Shown here piece after piece: positions 51,919-60,987 of a stretch of 64,000 nucleotides of DNA. The DNA is from Muribaculaceae bacterium. GTDB lineage: Bacteria; Bacteroidota; Bacteroidia; Bacteroidales; Muribaculaceae. Each line of letters starts with the position of its first letter. Position 1 is the stretch's first letter. The notes beneath the pieces are model-generated. The model did no database searches, was not told the DNA's origin, and was given only the letters and a program-made list of their open reading frames with translations. The stretch covers positions 62,001 through 126,000 of the forward strand of contig JAMPAX010000004.1 in the NCBI GenBank assembly GCA_023667015.1. Reading direction: 5' to 3'. The translations under genes and the position numbers were made by a program.

Positions 51919-52242
51919 TTATTGAGCCACACGACCCAGGAGTTCGAGATTATCCACCACGATCTCCGTCACCTTCCGGTCGATACCCATTTTGTCTTTA
52001 TACTCACGATATTTGATTCGACCTTCAACGTATATTTTCGAACCCTTGCGGACATATCTTTCCACGATTTTAGCCAGCTGTCCGAAAAACACCAGTCGGT
52101 GCCAGTCAGTGACCTCCACACCGCCGGCCTGCGCCTGGTTTGTGGCCAAAGATACAGAAGCCATGGCCTTGTCAGGCTCAGGATATCTTATCACGGGATC
52201 AGACCCGACATTTCCAAGAAGAATAACTTTGTTTACAGACAT
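51919..52242 (-). CDS. ssb: Single-stranded DNA-binding protein without acidic tail
   Basis: OB-fold protein that coats single-stranded DNA. 107 residues: NKVILLGNVGSDPVIR, VSLATNQ, TDWHRLVFFGQLAKIVERYVRKGSKIYVEGRIKYR is the typical core. It ends at LELLGRVAQ and lacks the Gly-rich linker and the DDDIPF-like acidic tail that ordinary SSB proteins use to bind partner enzymes. The main SSB of the cell is therefore probably elsewhere; this may be an accessory form. It closes the leftward argR/ArgC-like group. Confidence 0.92.
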   Translation of the reverse strand: MSVNKVILLGNVGSDPVIRYPEPDKAMASVSLATNQAQAGGVEVTDWHRLVFFGQLAKIVERYVRKGSKIYVEGRIKYREYKDKMGIDRKVTEIVVDNLELLGRVAQ

Positions 52243-52250
52243 ATATTTAT

Positions 52251-52282
52251 GTAGTAGGTATTAGTTATGAGTTATAAAGTAA
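52251..52282 (+). repeat. TATTAGTTATGAGTTA intergenic word, copy 1
   Basis: GTAGGTATTAGTTATGAGTT and the bases after it match the segments at 53218 and, inverted, 37558. It lies between the ArgC-like gene and ssb. Confidence 0.6.
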
Positions 52283-52297
52283 ATAACAGATTTGAGA

Positions 52298-53218
52298 TTA
52301 GAGAGAGACAGACTTAAGAGCCAGTCCTGTCTTCTCATAGAGACCGCAGAGAAGATTCATAACATGGACAGCCTCAGAAGCACCACCTCGCATAGTAGGG
52401 TCAATAAGAGCATCTATACGCAGGGTAGAGAAATCAGGGCGACTTAAGCGTAGCACACATTTATTAGTACCCTCCACCTCGCGAGGGTCCACATCCATAT
52501 GGGTCAGAAAAGTAAAATTATGATCATCGTAGACAGCATCGAAATATGAAGCAGTAGTAGAGATATCCATATTCGACTGGAAAGAGACAGCCACATTCAT
52601 AGACCGTGCCGAAGTAGATTCCGAAACAGAGGCTACAGACACCTTCTGATTAAAATCAGGCTGAATTTTTGACAACGCCCGTTTTATTTCCTCTATGGCA
52701 TTCACCAAGAAAGGCTCGCCGAGTTCAGTAATCATCCTCGCAGGCATTTGAATATCCAGACGCACATCGCCCTGCACGAGAGACTCCAAAACGAGTGGAT
52801 TGAGGGCGATAATAGCGGCACTTGCCACGGGATTAGGGATGACAGCATGGATAGCACCGCGCACCAGAGGCTTGCGGAAAGCCTCCGAAAGACCAAAGAT
52901 AGTAGTATCAGGAGTGCCATATCGTAACCCCAAAAGGCGATTATCGGAAAGGTCTACCCACTTCATATCCTCCGGAAGAGAATCTACGGGAAACTCAGAG
53001 CCAAGGAGAAAGAGGAAATCGGTATTGTCAATATCAAGAGAATCGGAAAACTTCAGAGAAGACTCACCGATTAGTCCATGATGAACGGCCGAGACATCCA
53101 TATTTTTCCTGACGGGGGCATAAAGGGATGTAATCACCACGTCAGGATGATTAACGAGGATTCTGATAAGTTCACCGGCCATTGGGGAATCGGCGCCGGA
53201 TATGCCAACCTTTATCAT
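52298..53218 (-). CDS. ArgC-like protein lacking the catalytic cysteine
   Basis: Resembles N-acetyl-gamma-glutamyl-phosphate reductase, step three of arginine synthesis. 306 residues. The N-terminal dinucleotide fold (MIKVGISGADSPMAGELIRILVNHPDV) and the C-terminal MRGGASEAVHVMNLLCGLYEKTGL fit ArgC well. But where ArgC has the nucleophile in NPGC, this protein reads NPVA (129-132), so Ala132 replaces the essential Cys. Early regions also differ. It should not catalyse the normal reaction, and may be a regulatory pseudoenzyme or bind NADP or acyl phosphate. It lies 54 bases after argR, so a link to arginine control is likely. Confidence 0.75.
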   Translation of the reverse strand: MIKVGISGADSPMAGELIRILVNHPDVVITSLYAPVRKNMDVSAVHHGLIGESSLKFSDSLDIDNTDFLFLLGSEFPVDSLPEDMKWVDLSDNRLLGLRYGTPDTTIFGLSEAFRKPLVRGAIHAVIPNPVASAAIIALNPLVLESLVQGDVRLDIQMPARMITELGEPFLVNAIEEIKRALSKIQPDFNQKVSVASVSESTSARSMNVAVSFQSNMDISTTASYFDAVYDDHNFTFLTHMDVDPREVEGTNKCVLRLSRPDFSTLRIDALIDPTMRGGASEAVHVMNLLCGLYEKTGLALKSVSL

Positions 53219-53254
53219 AGTAAGTAATAAGTATTAGTTATGAGTTACGAAGTA
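53218..53254 (+). repeat. TATTAGTTATGAGTTA intergenic word, copy 2
   Basis: TAGTAAGTAATAAGTATTAG and the bases after it match 37558-37590 in reverse orientation and 52251. It occupies most of the gap between argR and the ArgC-like gene. Confidence 0.6.
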
Positions 53255-53272
53255 CAAAGGGTCGCTGTTAAA

Positions 53273-53767
53273 TTAATAATCGTAGTCGGAGTCTACGGGA
53301 AGAATTCTTGCGAGAATCTCACGTGCTTTTTCATGGGACACACCCTCGCGGAGTACTGCAAAGATAGTGTCCGACCCCGGTATTGTACCGAGAATCTCCG
53401 GGAAACCACACATATCAATGTCATAAGCCAACCCATTGGCATAGCCATTACGAGTCTTAATGACAGCAATATTGCCCGAGAATTCGAGAGATATGAAACC
53501 ACTTGGAAAGTTTGGAGCCTCACGAATAGCACCATTAGCAAGAAGACGATCCTTCAAGGAATTACTATCCTGGAGAGTGTAAATATACGTACCACGATCG
53601 GTGGGGACCTTCACAGTACGTAGCATCTTCAGGTCGCGCGAGAGGGTAGCCTGAGTTACCCTTATCCCCCTTTCGAGAAGCATTGCTAAGAGCTGATCTT
53701 GGTTGGAGATACAATTATTGTTGATAAGGTCAACAATCTCTCTAACTCGCTTTTTTCGGTCGTTCAT
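53273..53767 (-). CDS. argR: Arginine repressor ArgR
   Basis: Arginine-sensing DNA-binding regulator, active as a hexamer. 164 residues. The winged-helix N-terminus has RVTQATLSRDLKML (recognition helix). The C-terminal effector domain has GTIPGSDTIFAVLR, close to the usual GTIAGDDT motif but with Ser in place of the first Asp, which may alter arginine binding. The gene lies 6 bases after the bifunctional nuclease gene and before the ArgC-like gene. I found no certain ARG box, though its targets likely include arginine and polyamine genes. Confidence 0.94.
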   Translation of the reverse strand: MNDRKKRVREIVDLINNNCISNQDQLLAMLLERGIRVTQATLSRDLKMLRTVKVPTDRGTYIYTLQDSNSLKDRLLANGAIREAPNFPSGFISLEFSGNIAVIKTRNGYANGLAYDIDMCGFPEILGTIPGSDTIFAVLREGVSHEKAREILARILPVDSDYDY

Positions 53768-53773
53768 TAGATA

Positions 53774-54442
53774 TTAGAAAGGTAGCTCCGTGGGTTCATC
53801 CCCGCGAGATTCAATAATTTTTTTAATTCTTCCGGCAAGTTCATAGTCTTCATCAGCCACAGCCTTGTCGAGAATATTGGAGAGTTCGCTGACTGTCATA
53901 GAATTGTAATCCACCTTCCGAGCCATAATAGGACTACCTGCCACGCTGATATTTTCCGACACCTCCCGTCTTCTTTCGCTCGAAGATGAGCGACGAGCCT
54001 CATCGGGAGAAAAACCAGCCTCGTTCAAGACCTCAGCTGATGTAAAAATCGGTGCCCCCATCCTGATAGCCAAAGCAATAGCATCCGAGCTACGAGCATC
54101 AAGAATAATAAGTTTTCCTATCGAATCCTTAATATATAAAGTCGCGGCAAAGACGCCATTGGGGAGTCTGCGGATTGCAATGCGCGTGAGGGTACTGTTG
54201 AAGAGATGAATCATATTCGCCATCAGATCGTGGGTCAGCGGGCGAGGAGTAGCAACATTCTGCAACTTGCACTCAATAGCTTGAGCTTCTGCGTAACCTA
54301 TTACGATAGGTATACGACGATTTCCACCAACCTCTTCAAGAATCATGGCATAGACACCGGACTCTATCTGATTGTAGGTAATACCGATAAGCCGAAGCTC
54401 ATGGTCGTAGTCTGTATTGTATTGATCGTTATTCTGGTTCAT
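53774..54442 (-). CDS. Bifunctional nuclease family (BFN/DUF151) protein with UVR motif
   Basis: 222 residues. The N-terminal BFN domain (about 12-140) has RIPIVIGYAEAQAIECKL and SSDAIALAIRMGAPIF. The C-terminus has a UvrB/UvrC-type helical hairpin (SELSNILDKAVADEDYELAGRIKKII). Plant relatives have RNase and DNase activity; bacterial function is unclear. It overlaps the mnmA 3' end by 14 bases and precedes argR by 6, so it is inside an operon. No membrane segment. Confidence 0.9.
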   Translation of the reverse strand: MNQNNDQYNTDYDHELRLIGITYNQIESGVYAMILEEVGGNRRIPIVIGYAEAQAIECKLQNVATPRPLTHDLMANMIHLFNSTLTRIAIRRLPNGVFAATLYIKDSIGKLIILDARSSDAIALAIRMGAPIFTSAEVLNEAGFSPDEARRSSSSERRREVSENISVAGSPIMARKVDYNSMTVSELSNILDKAVADEDYELAGRIKKIIESRGDEPTELPF

Positions 54443-55589
54443 ATTTTTGGATATGGCGCCGTTTTCTGCGCCTTGAAGTCTGAGGTAGGGATATCATTCC
54501 CGACCCCAGGCAAATTTTATTGTCGGGAGAATATATGACAGCAAACTGTCCGGGAGCTATTCCCTGAACATCCTCGTCTGATTCTATAACGTATGAGATA
54601 CCATCCAAGTTGCGGAGCACGGCGGGGGTAAAATCGGGAGAATGGCGATTTTTAAAGACTATCCTCAGAGAATTCCCCACAGCTTGCACCTTGATTGATT
54701 CAGGCATTTCATTGCGCTCTGTCTCCTCAAAAGGATTGCCTGAAATCCAATTCATCTCCTCTAAGGGAAGGATGCGACCATATTGGCGAGTAGTATCATA
54801 ACCATTTGAAACATATATGACATTGTCTCTGACGTTCTTCTTAACTACAAACCATGGACCGCCACTTAGGCCGAGACCCTTTCGCTGTCCGATTGTATAA
54901 AACCAGAAGCCATTATGTTCACCAATCTTCTTACCCGTTTCAAGTTCCACCACCGATCCCTTGCGCTCACCAAGGTGGCGGCGGATAAAATCAGAATAAT
55001 TAATTTTTCCAAGGAAGCAAATCCCCTGAGAATCCTTACGCGTAGCATTGGGAAGAGCTGCTTCGGCTGCAATCCGGCGCACCTCACTCTTTGGAATTTC
55101 ACCGAGTGGTAACATAAGATGGCTCAACTGGCTATAGGAAATCTGGGCAAGAAAATCAGTCTGATCCTTTACCGGATCTACAGCCGTCCCCAGATAGAAA
55201 CGACCGTTCTCCTCAATGACGCGTGCATAATGTCCCGTAGCTGTTTTGTCATACAAATGTCCCCAACGTTGCTCAAAGAATCCGAACTTTATAAGCTTAT
55301 TACACATCATGTCCGGATGGGGAGTAAGGCCCTTAGCCACCGTTTTCAACGTATAGTCCATGACATGGTCCCAATACTCCTGATGAAGACTGACAATCTC
55401 CAATGGCAGACCATATTTGCGGGCTATCAGTTGACAAAGCTCAATATCTTCTTCAGCGGAGCAGTCACCCTCACCATTATCCATACCGATACGTATATAG
55501 AATAGGTGTAAGTCGTGACCCTCCTTCCATAGCTTGTGGACCACAACGGCACTATCCACACCGCCCGATACCAAAACAGCAATCTTCAT
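54429..55589 (-). CDS. mnmA: tRNA-specific 2-thiouridylase MnmA
   Basis: Adds sulfur to uridine 34 of tRNA-Lys, tRNA-Glu and tRNA-Gln. 386 residues. The ATP-pyrophosphatase loop is VLVSGGVDSAV, and the two catalytic cysteines are Cys96 (MMCNKLIKFG) and Cys191 (DSQGICFLGKI). YTIGQRKGLGLSGGPWFVV marks the central domain, and the C-terminal barrel follows. Complete. It lies 3 bases after a DoxX gene and overlaps the BFN gene. Confidence 0.96.
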   Translation of the reverse strand: MKIAVLVSGGVDSAVVVHKLWKEGHDLHLFYIRIGMDNGEGDCSAEEDIELCQLIARKYGLPLEIVSLHQEYWDHVMDYTLKTVAKGLTPHPDMMCNKLIKFGFFEQRWGHLYDKTATGHYARVIEENGRFYLGTAVDPVKDQTDFLAQISYSQLSHLMLPLGEIPKSEVRRIAAEAALPNATRKDSQGICFLGKINYSDFIRRHLGERKGSVVELETGKKIGEHNGFWFYTIGQRKGLGLSGGPWFVVKKNVRDNVIYVSNGYDTTRQYGRILPLEEMNWISGNPFEETERNEMPESIKVQAVGNSLRIVFKNRHSPDFTPAVLRNLDGISYVIESDEDVQGIAPGQFAVIYSPDNKICLGSGMISLPQTSRRRKRRHIQKYEPE

Positions 55590-55592
55590 CGG

Positions 55593-56087
55593 CTAAACCT
55601 CCTCAAGTTCATCCTCATTGCGATTCTCAGAATGGAGGAGATGCAGGGAGAGGAAATAGTCTACCGACACCTTGCCGGGACCGACAATCCACAAAAAGAA
55701 ATATATGCCGAGAAACATCATCGGCAGGAATCCGGGGGTCATCCAGTCGAAAAGAGGAGCCTCCACCGGATTTGTAAGCACATAGTACTCCGCATGCACC
55801 ATAGCAACGAATGGCAGAAGAATCATCAAGCGAGTCATAAAACCCGCCATAATAAAGAGCGATGCACCAATTTCGATAGCAATCATGACTATCAGAGAGG
55901 TTTCCGACGACATACCCAAGACAGTAGGGAACACCGAGCGTAGCAAATCAAAATGTATTATTTGGCGCACTCCAAACTGTATCAACATGATACCAACAAA
56001 AAGACGCAAAAACAATCGTCCCATATTAGGATATGAATACCCCGTGGACTTAAAATATATTTGCTTAATGATATCCGGTAGAGACAT
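55593..56087 (-). CDS. DoxX family membrane protein
   Basis: 164 residues with four membrane helices: about 25-42, 57-80, 86-104 and 118-138. The pattern MGRLFLRLFVGIMLIQFGVRQIIHF and FIMAGFMTRLMILLPF is DoxX-like. Role unknown; the superfamily has been linked to redox and sulfur chemistry. It has no CxxC pair. It is close to mnmA (3 bases), so co-expression is near certain. Confidence 0.85.
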   Translation of the reverse strand: MSLPDIIKQIYFKSTGYSYPNMGRLFLRLFVGIMLIQFGVRQIIHFDLLRSVFPTVLGMSSETSLIVMIAIEIGASLFIMAGFMTRLMILLPFVAMVHAEYYVLTNPVEAPLFDWMTPGFLPMMFLGIYFFLWIVGPGKVSVDYFLSLHLLHSENRNEDELEEV

Positions 56088-56120
56088 TTTCTATTGAAAT
56101 AACTGGTTTTATAGTAATGA

Positions 56121-57062
56121 TTATTTAACGTCAACGACCGAAAGAGCCAGAGATAGGGCCTGACTGAAATTCAGATTTTTGCCAAGAAGCTTCCCCTGGC
56201 CATCAACCACAAAGAAAGATGGAAAATCTCGGATATCGAGCTGCTCCGTCAGATTCGGATTGCCTCCCAAATTCCAATTCTTGGGATATGAAGAGAACAA
56301 GATATCCATCCCCAAGTCCGACTCCTCAATATTTATAAAAGAAACGGAGATTTTACCGGCTTCTATATTTTCATTGAGTTGTCTGTTGACCGAAAGATAA
56401 TTCTTCGCCAGGCGACAGTTGTCACAGTCCGGGTCTCCAAACTCTATGATGTTTACCGGAGCCGTAGGCTTAAACGTAACCTTATTTCCGGAAATATCTA
56501 TGTATGAGAAATCCGCGAGTTTGGTACCATGCATCGATGTAAGGATGCGACGTTGCTGGTCGGCATATCTGATCTTACGAGCCTTGTCAATTTTCTTGGT
56601 AGAGGCAACTCCCTCGAGAAACCTCAGATATACATCATCAATCCATACCTTCGCACGTGGACCATACAAATTGTCTTCCGCAGCCTTGACAAATTGAATC
56701 ATCAAAACCGGGTTCTTTTTGATTTTACTTACAAGTTCACCTACACTTTTGAGTACCACATCCCTGTCGGCATGACTCATAAAGGCCGTATAGGTAGCAA
56801 ACGCATCATTAAGTGCAACTTGACTCACCGGCTGTTTAGCCTTGAAATCCATAGGATTCCAGAAATTCTTCATCAGATAGTTGGTCTTTGAAACCAAATC
56901 CGGGAGATCTTCCGGTGCGGTGGGATATTCAAACAGAGGGTCAATGACTAGCACCCCGGCTATAGAGTCCGACTGTATACTATCCTGAGCCGACGAGGGA
57001 AGGATGCCGAGAAGTAATGCTACCGACACCAATGAGATTTTAAATATCTTATTCAAAATCAT
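56121..57062 (-). CDS. DUF5106 thioredoxin-like envelope protein
   Basis: 313 residues from the ATG at 57062, which gives a good signal peptide (ILNKIFKISLVSVALLLGIL, then PSSAQ). A helical DUF5106 part (about 40-180) is followed by a thioredoxin-like domain with IEFGDPDCDNCRLAK (Cys-Asp-Asn-Cys) and the cis-proline loop IRDFPSFFVVD. Found mainly in Bacteroidales. It likely takes part in periplasmic thiol redox, perhaps fed by the DsbD system, though that gene group is 20 kb away. Confidence 0.85.
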   Translation of the reverse strand: MILNKIFKISLVSVALLLGILPSSAQDSIQSDSIAGVLVIDPLFEYPTAPEDLPDLVSKTNYLMKNFWNPMDFKAKQPVSQVALNDAFATYTAFMSHADRDVVLKSVGELVSKIKKNPVLMIQFVKAAEDNLYGPRAKVWIDDVYLRFLEGVASTKKIDKARKIRYADQQRRILTSMHGTKLADFSYIDISGNKVTFKPTAPVNIIEFGDPDCDNCRLAKNYLSVNRQLNENIEAGKISVSFINIEESDLGMDILFSSYPKNWNLGGNPNLTEQLDIRDFPSFFVVDGQGKLLGKNLNFSQALSLALSVVDVK

Positions 57063-57098
57063 GATTCTGTAAAATTTCAAAAAAAATTGATAAAGAGA

Positions 57099-57770
57099 TT
57101 AGTCAAGATATGGCTTTATAAGCTCCATCCAGGCCTTATAGCCCTTACCATTAAGATGAAGACCGTCAAAAGTATAGTCCCTAATAAGCCGACCTGAGGA
57201 TTTATCTTCAAGTGCCGGCCAAAGATCTATGTATTCAGAATCATAGCGTGAGGCAATTTCCTTAAGGCGGAAATTGAGAGCCTGGATAACATTTTCTTTA
57301 CCGATGAGAGCCTTATATCTTTTAAATGAATTATTTATCGGCATTAAACTCTGAATGTAAAGCTTAGTATCGGGCGACTGGGTGCGAATATCCTTCACGA
57401 GCTGTTCATATCTATCAGCAAGTTGGTCGGCAGATAAGCCATGGCTCACATCGTTGATACCTATAAGGAGAAAAATCTTGCGGGGATGCCATCTTGTAAT
57501 CTGATCAAGGCGTTTTCTGACGCCATTGATTACATCACTCTGAATACCACGGTTTTTGACATCCGATTGATCCAAGAGCTCATGAAACTCTCCACCATCA
57601 GTGATAGAATTCCCGAGGAAAACAATATCGCAACTATCAATTGGAAGCACCTCGAAAAGACTCGTGCGCTGCTTCCAATAGTCGCTTTCAGCCTTAGCCG
57701 AAATCGGCAACAAGAGCCCAACCAAAGAAAGGAGGGAGAAGAGACCAATCGTCATAAAATATTTATTCAT
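57099..57770 (-). CDS. SGNH/GDSL hydrolase (secreted esterase)
   Basis: 223 residues from the ATG at 57770, with a signal peptide (YFMTIGLFSLLSLVGLLLPI). SGNH blocks are all visible: VFLGNSITDGGEF (catalytic Ser), KNRGIQSD, LLIGINDVSHG (Asn), and YTFDGLHLNGKGY (Asp and His). This subgroup often removes acetyl groups from sugars such as sialic acid or plant glycans, but the substrate cannot be read here. It is the first gene of the leftward run and may have its promoter in the spacer before the divergent aminotransferase gene. Confidence 0.9.
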   Translation of the reverse strand: MNKYFMTIGLFSLLSLVGLLLPISAKAESDYWKQRTSLFEVLPIDSCDIVFLGNSITDGGEFHELLDQSDVKNRGIQSDVINGVRKRLDQITRWHPRKIFLLIGINDVSHGLSADQLADRYEQLVKDIRTQSPDTKLYIQSLMPINNSFKRYKALIGKENVIQALNFRLKEIASRYDSEYIDLWPALEDKSSGRLIRDYTFDGLHLNGKGYKAWMELIKPYLD

Positions 57771-57974
57771 AATCGTATTCACAAATATTCATACTGTGGG
57801 ACAACATACATCTATCAACACATGCAACCCGCAAATATTATAAGCATACAAAGGTAAGGGAATTTTATTAAATTTTCAAGGAAGAAATGAATTAAATAAT
57901 AAGGAAGTTGAGAGCATCGAAATGGCCATTGCACCTCTTATTGGAAACTTTGGGGGGCGAATTTAAACTTTATA

Positions 57975-58006
57975 TTTGTCAAAATTTGGAGAATTTATTA
58001 AATTTG
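57975..58006 (+). promoter_or_regulatory. Promoter of the aminotransferase gene
   Basis: TTTG (57975-57978), 20 bases, then TAAATTTG (57999-58006), 27 bases before the ATG at 58034. A full consensus match. Confidence 0.75.
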
Positions 58007-58033
58007 CACAGAAAGAATAAATACTGAAAAATT

Positions 58034-59233
58034 ATGCCAAAGATATCAATGCGTGGCATCGATATGCCCGCCTCTCCTATTCGCAAACTTGCGCCATATG
58101 CCATCGAAGCTCAGGCTCGTGGAATAAAAATCCTATCTCTCAACATTGGTCAGCCCGACCTTCCGACGCCACCGTCAGCTCTGAAGGCTCTCCACAATAT
58201 TGATCGCAAAGTGCTGGAATATTCCCCCAGCGACGGTCTCCCCTCACTGCGCGCCAAAATGGCAGAGTACTATGGTCGCTTCGGCATCGAAGTTGCTCCG
58301 GGACAAATAATCATCACCTGTGGAGGCTCTGAGGCCGTATTGCTAGCCTTCCTTTCCACACTCAACCCCGGGGATGAAGTTATCATCCCGGAGCCGGCAT
58401 ATGCCAACTACGTATCCTTTTCGAAAATTGCCGGTGCTAAGATTATTGGATTGCCCACACGTATTGAAGATGGCTTCGCCCTTCCCTCAATTGAGGAGAT
58501 TGAAAAGCTAATCACACCCAATACCAAGGCGATTATGATTTGTAATCCCAACAATCCTACGGGCTACGTATACTCAAACGAAGAGATGATGAAGCTTGCC
58601 ACCATCGTCAAGAAACATGACCTCTTCCTATTCTCTGACGAAGTATATCGCGAATTCTGCTACAAGGGTCATCCTGCCATCTCCGCCTTGCAGCTCGAAG
58701 GGGTGGAAGAGCAGGTGGTAGTCATCGACTCCGTTTCCAAGCGATACAACGAATGTGGTATCCGAGTAGGCAATATTGTCACCCGAAACAAAGAGCTCCG
58801 CGACGTTATCATGAAATTCTGCCAGGCTCGCCTCAGCCCCCCGCTTTTAGGCCAGATTGTAGCAGAAGCCTCCATTGATACTGAACCGGAATATCTCAAC
58901 GCCGCTTTTGAAGAATACCGTCAGCGTCGCGACTTCCTGCTCCGCGGACTCAATGAGATACCGGGAGTATATTCACCCATGCCGGAAGGTGCTTTCTACA
59001 CCGTAGCCCGTCTTCCTATCGACAGTTCTGAAAAGTTCTGCCGCTGGTGTCTCGAAGAATTCAGCTACAACGGCAGCACAGTCTTTATGGCACCGGCAGC
59101 CGGCTTCTATACAATTCCAGGAATGGGACTTGATGAAGTCAGAATAGCTTACGTTTTAAAGAGAGAAGACCTTGAAGAGGCCCTCGTAGTACTCCGCAAG
59201 GCCCTCGAAGCATATCCAGGACGTAAGAAGTAA
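58034..59233 (+). CDS. Class I aminotransferase (aspartate aminotransferase family)
   Basis: PLP enzyme of 399 residues. N-terminal SPIRKLAPYAIEAQARGIKI and NIGQPDLPTP, then GGSEAVLLAF, NPNNPTGYVYSNEE, SDEVYREF, the Schiff-base lysine Lys236 in IDSVSKRYNECGIRVG, and the carboxylate-binding arginine near the end (MGLDEVRIAY). It is probably an aspartate or broad-range aminotransferase. Substrate is not certain, because this subgroup includes several specificities. It stands alone with its own promoter. Confidence 0.92.
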   Translation: MPKISMRGIDMPASPIRKLAPYAIEAQARGIKILSLNIGQPDLPTPPSALKALHNIDRKVLEYSPSDGLPSLRAKMAEYYGRFGIEVAPGQIIITCGGSEAVLLAFLSTLNPGDEVIIPEPAYANYVSFSKIAGAKIIGLPTRIEDGFALPSIEEIEKLITPNTKAIMICNPNNPTGYVYSNEEMMKLATIVKKHDLFLFSDEVYREFCYKGHPAISALQLEGVEEQVVVIDSVSKRYNECGIRVGNIVTRNKELRDVIMKFCQARLSPPLLGQIVAEASIDTEPEYLNAAFEEYRQRRDFLLRGLNEIPGVYSPMPEGAFYTVARLPIDSSEKFCRWCLEEFSYNGSTVFMAPAAGFYTIPGMGLDEVRIAYVLKREDLEEALVVLRKALEAYPGRKK

Positions 59234-59299
59234 TTTGACTCAGTAATCAAGATCGCAGTACGACATGGACTACTGAAGGATATAGGTTAGAGGTTCCAG

Positions 59300-59447
59300 A
59301 TCAAGTAGGTTGCAAACTATTATCTGTCGAAAGATTGAATTTTCAGTCCTCGTAGGTTTGCAACCCACGAGAGATTGCTCCTACTTGCTGTGGGTTACAA
59401 ACCCATAGCTACTATAGACGTGATTATAAAACCCACAGCTACTATAG
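59300..59447. repeat. TGGGTTGCAAACC words and an 18-bp direct repeat
   Basis: GTAGGTTGCAAAC, GTAGGTTTGCAACCCA and GTGGGTTACAAACCCA words occur close together. Then AACCCATAGCTACTATAG (59400-59417) repeats as AACCCACAGCTACTATAG (59430-59447). No gene lies here; the palindrome at 27520 belongs to the same word family. Confidence 0.6.
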
Positions 59448-59490
59448 TCTATAAAATTTGGAAATTTTGCCCCAGTTGAATACCATAATA

Positions 59491-60987
59491 ATGATTAGAA
59501 ATTTTTTACTCTCTTTTTCACTTGGAGTGTCGCTGATTGCCTCTGCAGAGACCTTCGAAAGCAATGGCCTCACCTTCAGCGTTGTAGACAATAGTCAGAA
59601 GCTCGTAGAAGTGGCTCGAATGTTACCTGTCAGTGGCGAAGGTGAAGATGCCGTCTATAACACCTCAGTCGTTGTTCCGGCAACTGTAGTAAACTCCGGA
59701 GTGGAGTACACTGTAGCTGGCATTGGCAACTATGCTTTTGAAAACGTATATAATATGGAAAGCATTATCCTTCCGGAAAGTATCGGCTACATTGGCAATT
59801 CAGCGTTCGACCACTGTCTGGCTCTGAGAAATGTGAATCTCCCCGAAAGAATAACTCAATTAGGGCAATCAGCTTTCAGTTGCTGTGAGTCACTGACATC
59901 GATAGAACTTCCTTCGAATATAACGATTATCCCGGAGAATACATTCAACTATTGCATTAGTCTTAAGACAATCAAGACTCGCGGACAGATTAATACGATT
60001 GGTGACTATGCATTTGAGAGGTGTGAGGAGCTCATAGATATAGCGGATATTGAGGGGGCTCTTCATTGGGGCACCGGTGCCTTTTCCAAGTGTCGCTCAC
60101 TAACCTCTGTATCTTTACCTCCGGCGTTGGTTTCGCTGGGCACATCCGTCTTCAGTGGATGCTCCTCTCTGCGCGAGGCAAACATTCCTGAAAGTCTTCG
60201 CGAAGTACCCGCCTATCTTTTCCGGGATTGTTCAGAGCTTAACAACATTGAACTTCCGGAAAATCTGACAACCATTGATGAATATGCCTTTACCAATTGT
60301 GCCGGACTGAAGTCAATAACAATTCATCAGGCCGTAACCTCCATTGGCAAGGAAGCATTCAGTGGCTGCAGTGGCCTGGAATCTTTATATTTAAGGATGA
60401 AGGATGCAACAATAGGTGTTCGCACATTTGCCAACTGTAAAGAGCTGACAAATATAACTCTCAATGGGGTAACCTCACTGGGGGAGGGAGCCTTTGAAAA
60501 TTGCACCAGTCTTAAAGAGCTGATTATCCTCCAGAACATGGAAGAGATAGGAGGATATGCGTTCCACGGCTGCTCATCGCTCACCGACATTTACGTATGG
60601 AACGATTATGCTCCGGCACTTACAGCCACGACATTCGACCGCGAGACAGAATTGCTGGCAAATCTCTACGTAAAGGAAGGAAGCGAAAAGCTATACCTAC
60701 AGAGTTCATATTGGCAAGATTTCCGTACAATTGAGGCAAGCGACCATCTGCCGGAAACGGGCGTTGGCGTCAGAGATATTATGGCAGAAGAGATGCCGGA
60801 GATTACCCTTATTGGGAACACTCTGACAATCAAAGGAGATTGCGACGACATCGCAATCTATTCAATTGAGGGACAAACGATAGCGACAGCCTCAATAGTG
60901 GTAGGCTCACTCTGCGTAGAACTTCCCGGCAATGGCATTTATATTGTCAGAGTTGGACAGCAAACGAAGAAAATAATGGTGAGATGA
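59491..60987 (+). CDS. BspA-like leucine-rich-repeat secreted protein
   Basis: 498 residues from the ATG at 59491, which starts a signal peptide (MIRNFLLSFSLGVSLIASAE). The body (about 60-400) has around twelve LRR_5-type repeats of roughly 23 residues, with the pattern IGxxAFxxCxxLxxIxLPxxxTxI. The C-terminal 70 residues (ITLIGNTLTIKGDCDDIAIY to KKIMVR) look like a type-A Por/T9SS-like sorting domain with GIYIVRVGQ. It likely sits on or outside the cell and binds host or dietary ligands; BspA relatives bind fibronectin and other proteins. Its stop overlaps the next gene by four bases. Confidence 0.9.
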   Translation: MIRNFLLSFSLGVSLIASAETFESNGLTFSVVDNSQKLVEVARMLPVSGEGEDAVYNTSVVVPATVVNSGVEYTVAGIGNYAFENVYNMESIILPESIGYIGNSAFDHCLALRNVNLPERITQLGQSAFSCCESLTSIELPSNITIIPENTFNYCISLKTIKTRGQINTIGDYAFERCEELIDIADIEGALHWGTGAFSKCRSLTSVSLPPALVSLGTSVFSGCSSLREANIPESLREVPAYLFRDCSELNNIELPENLTTIDEYAFTNCAGLKSITIHQAVTSIGKEAFSGCSGLESLYLRMKDATIGVRTFANCKELTNITLNGVTSLGEGAFENCTSLKELIILQNMEEIGGYAFHGCSSLTDIYVWNDYAPALTATTFDRETELLANLYVKEGSEKLYLQSSYWQDFRTIEASDHLPETGVGVRDIMAEEMPEITLIGNTLTIKGDCDDIAIYSIEGQTIATASIVVGSLCVELPGNGIYIVRVGQQTKKIMVR

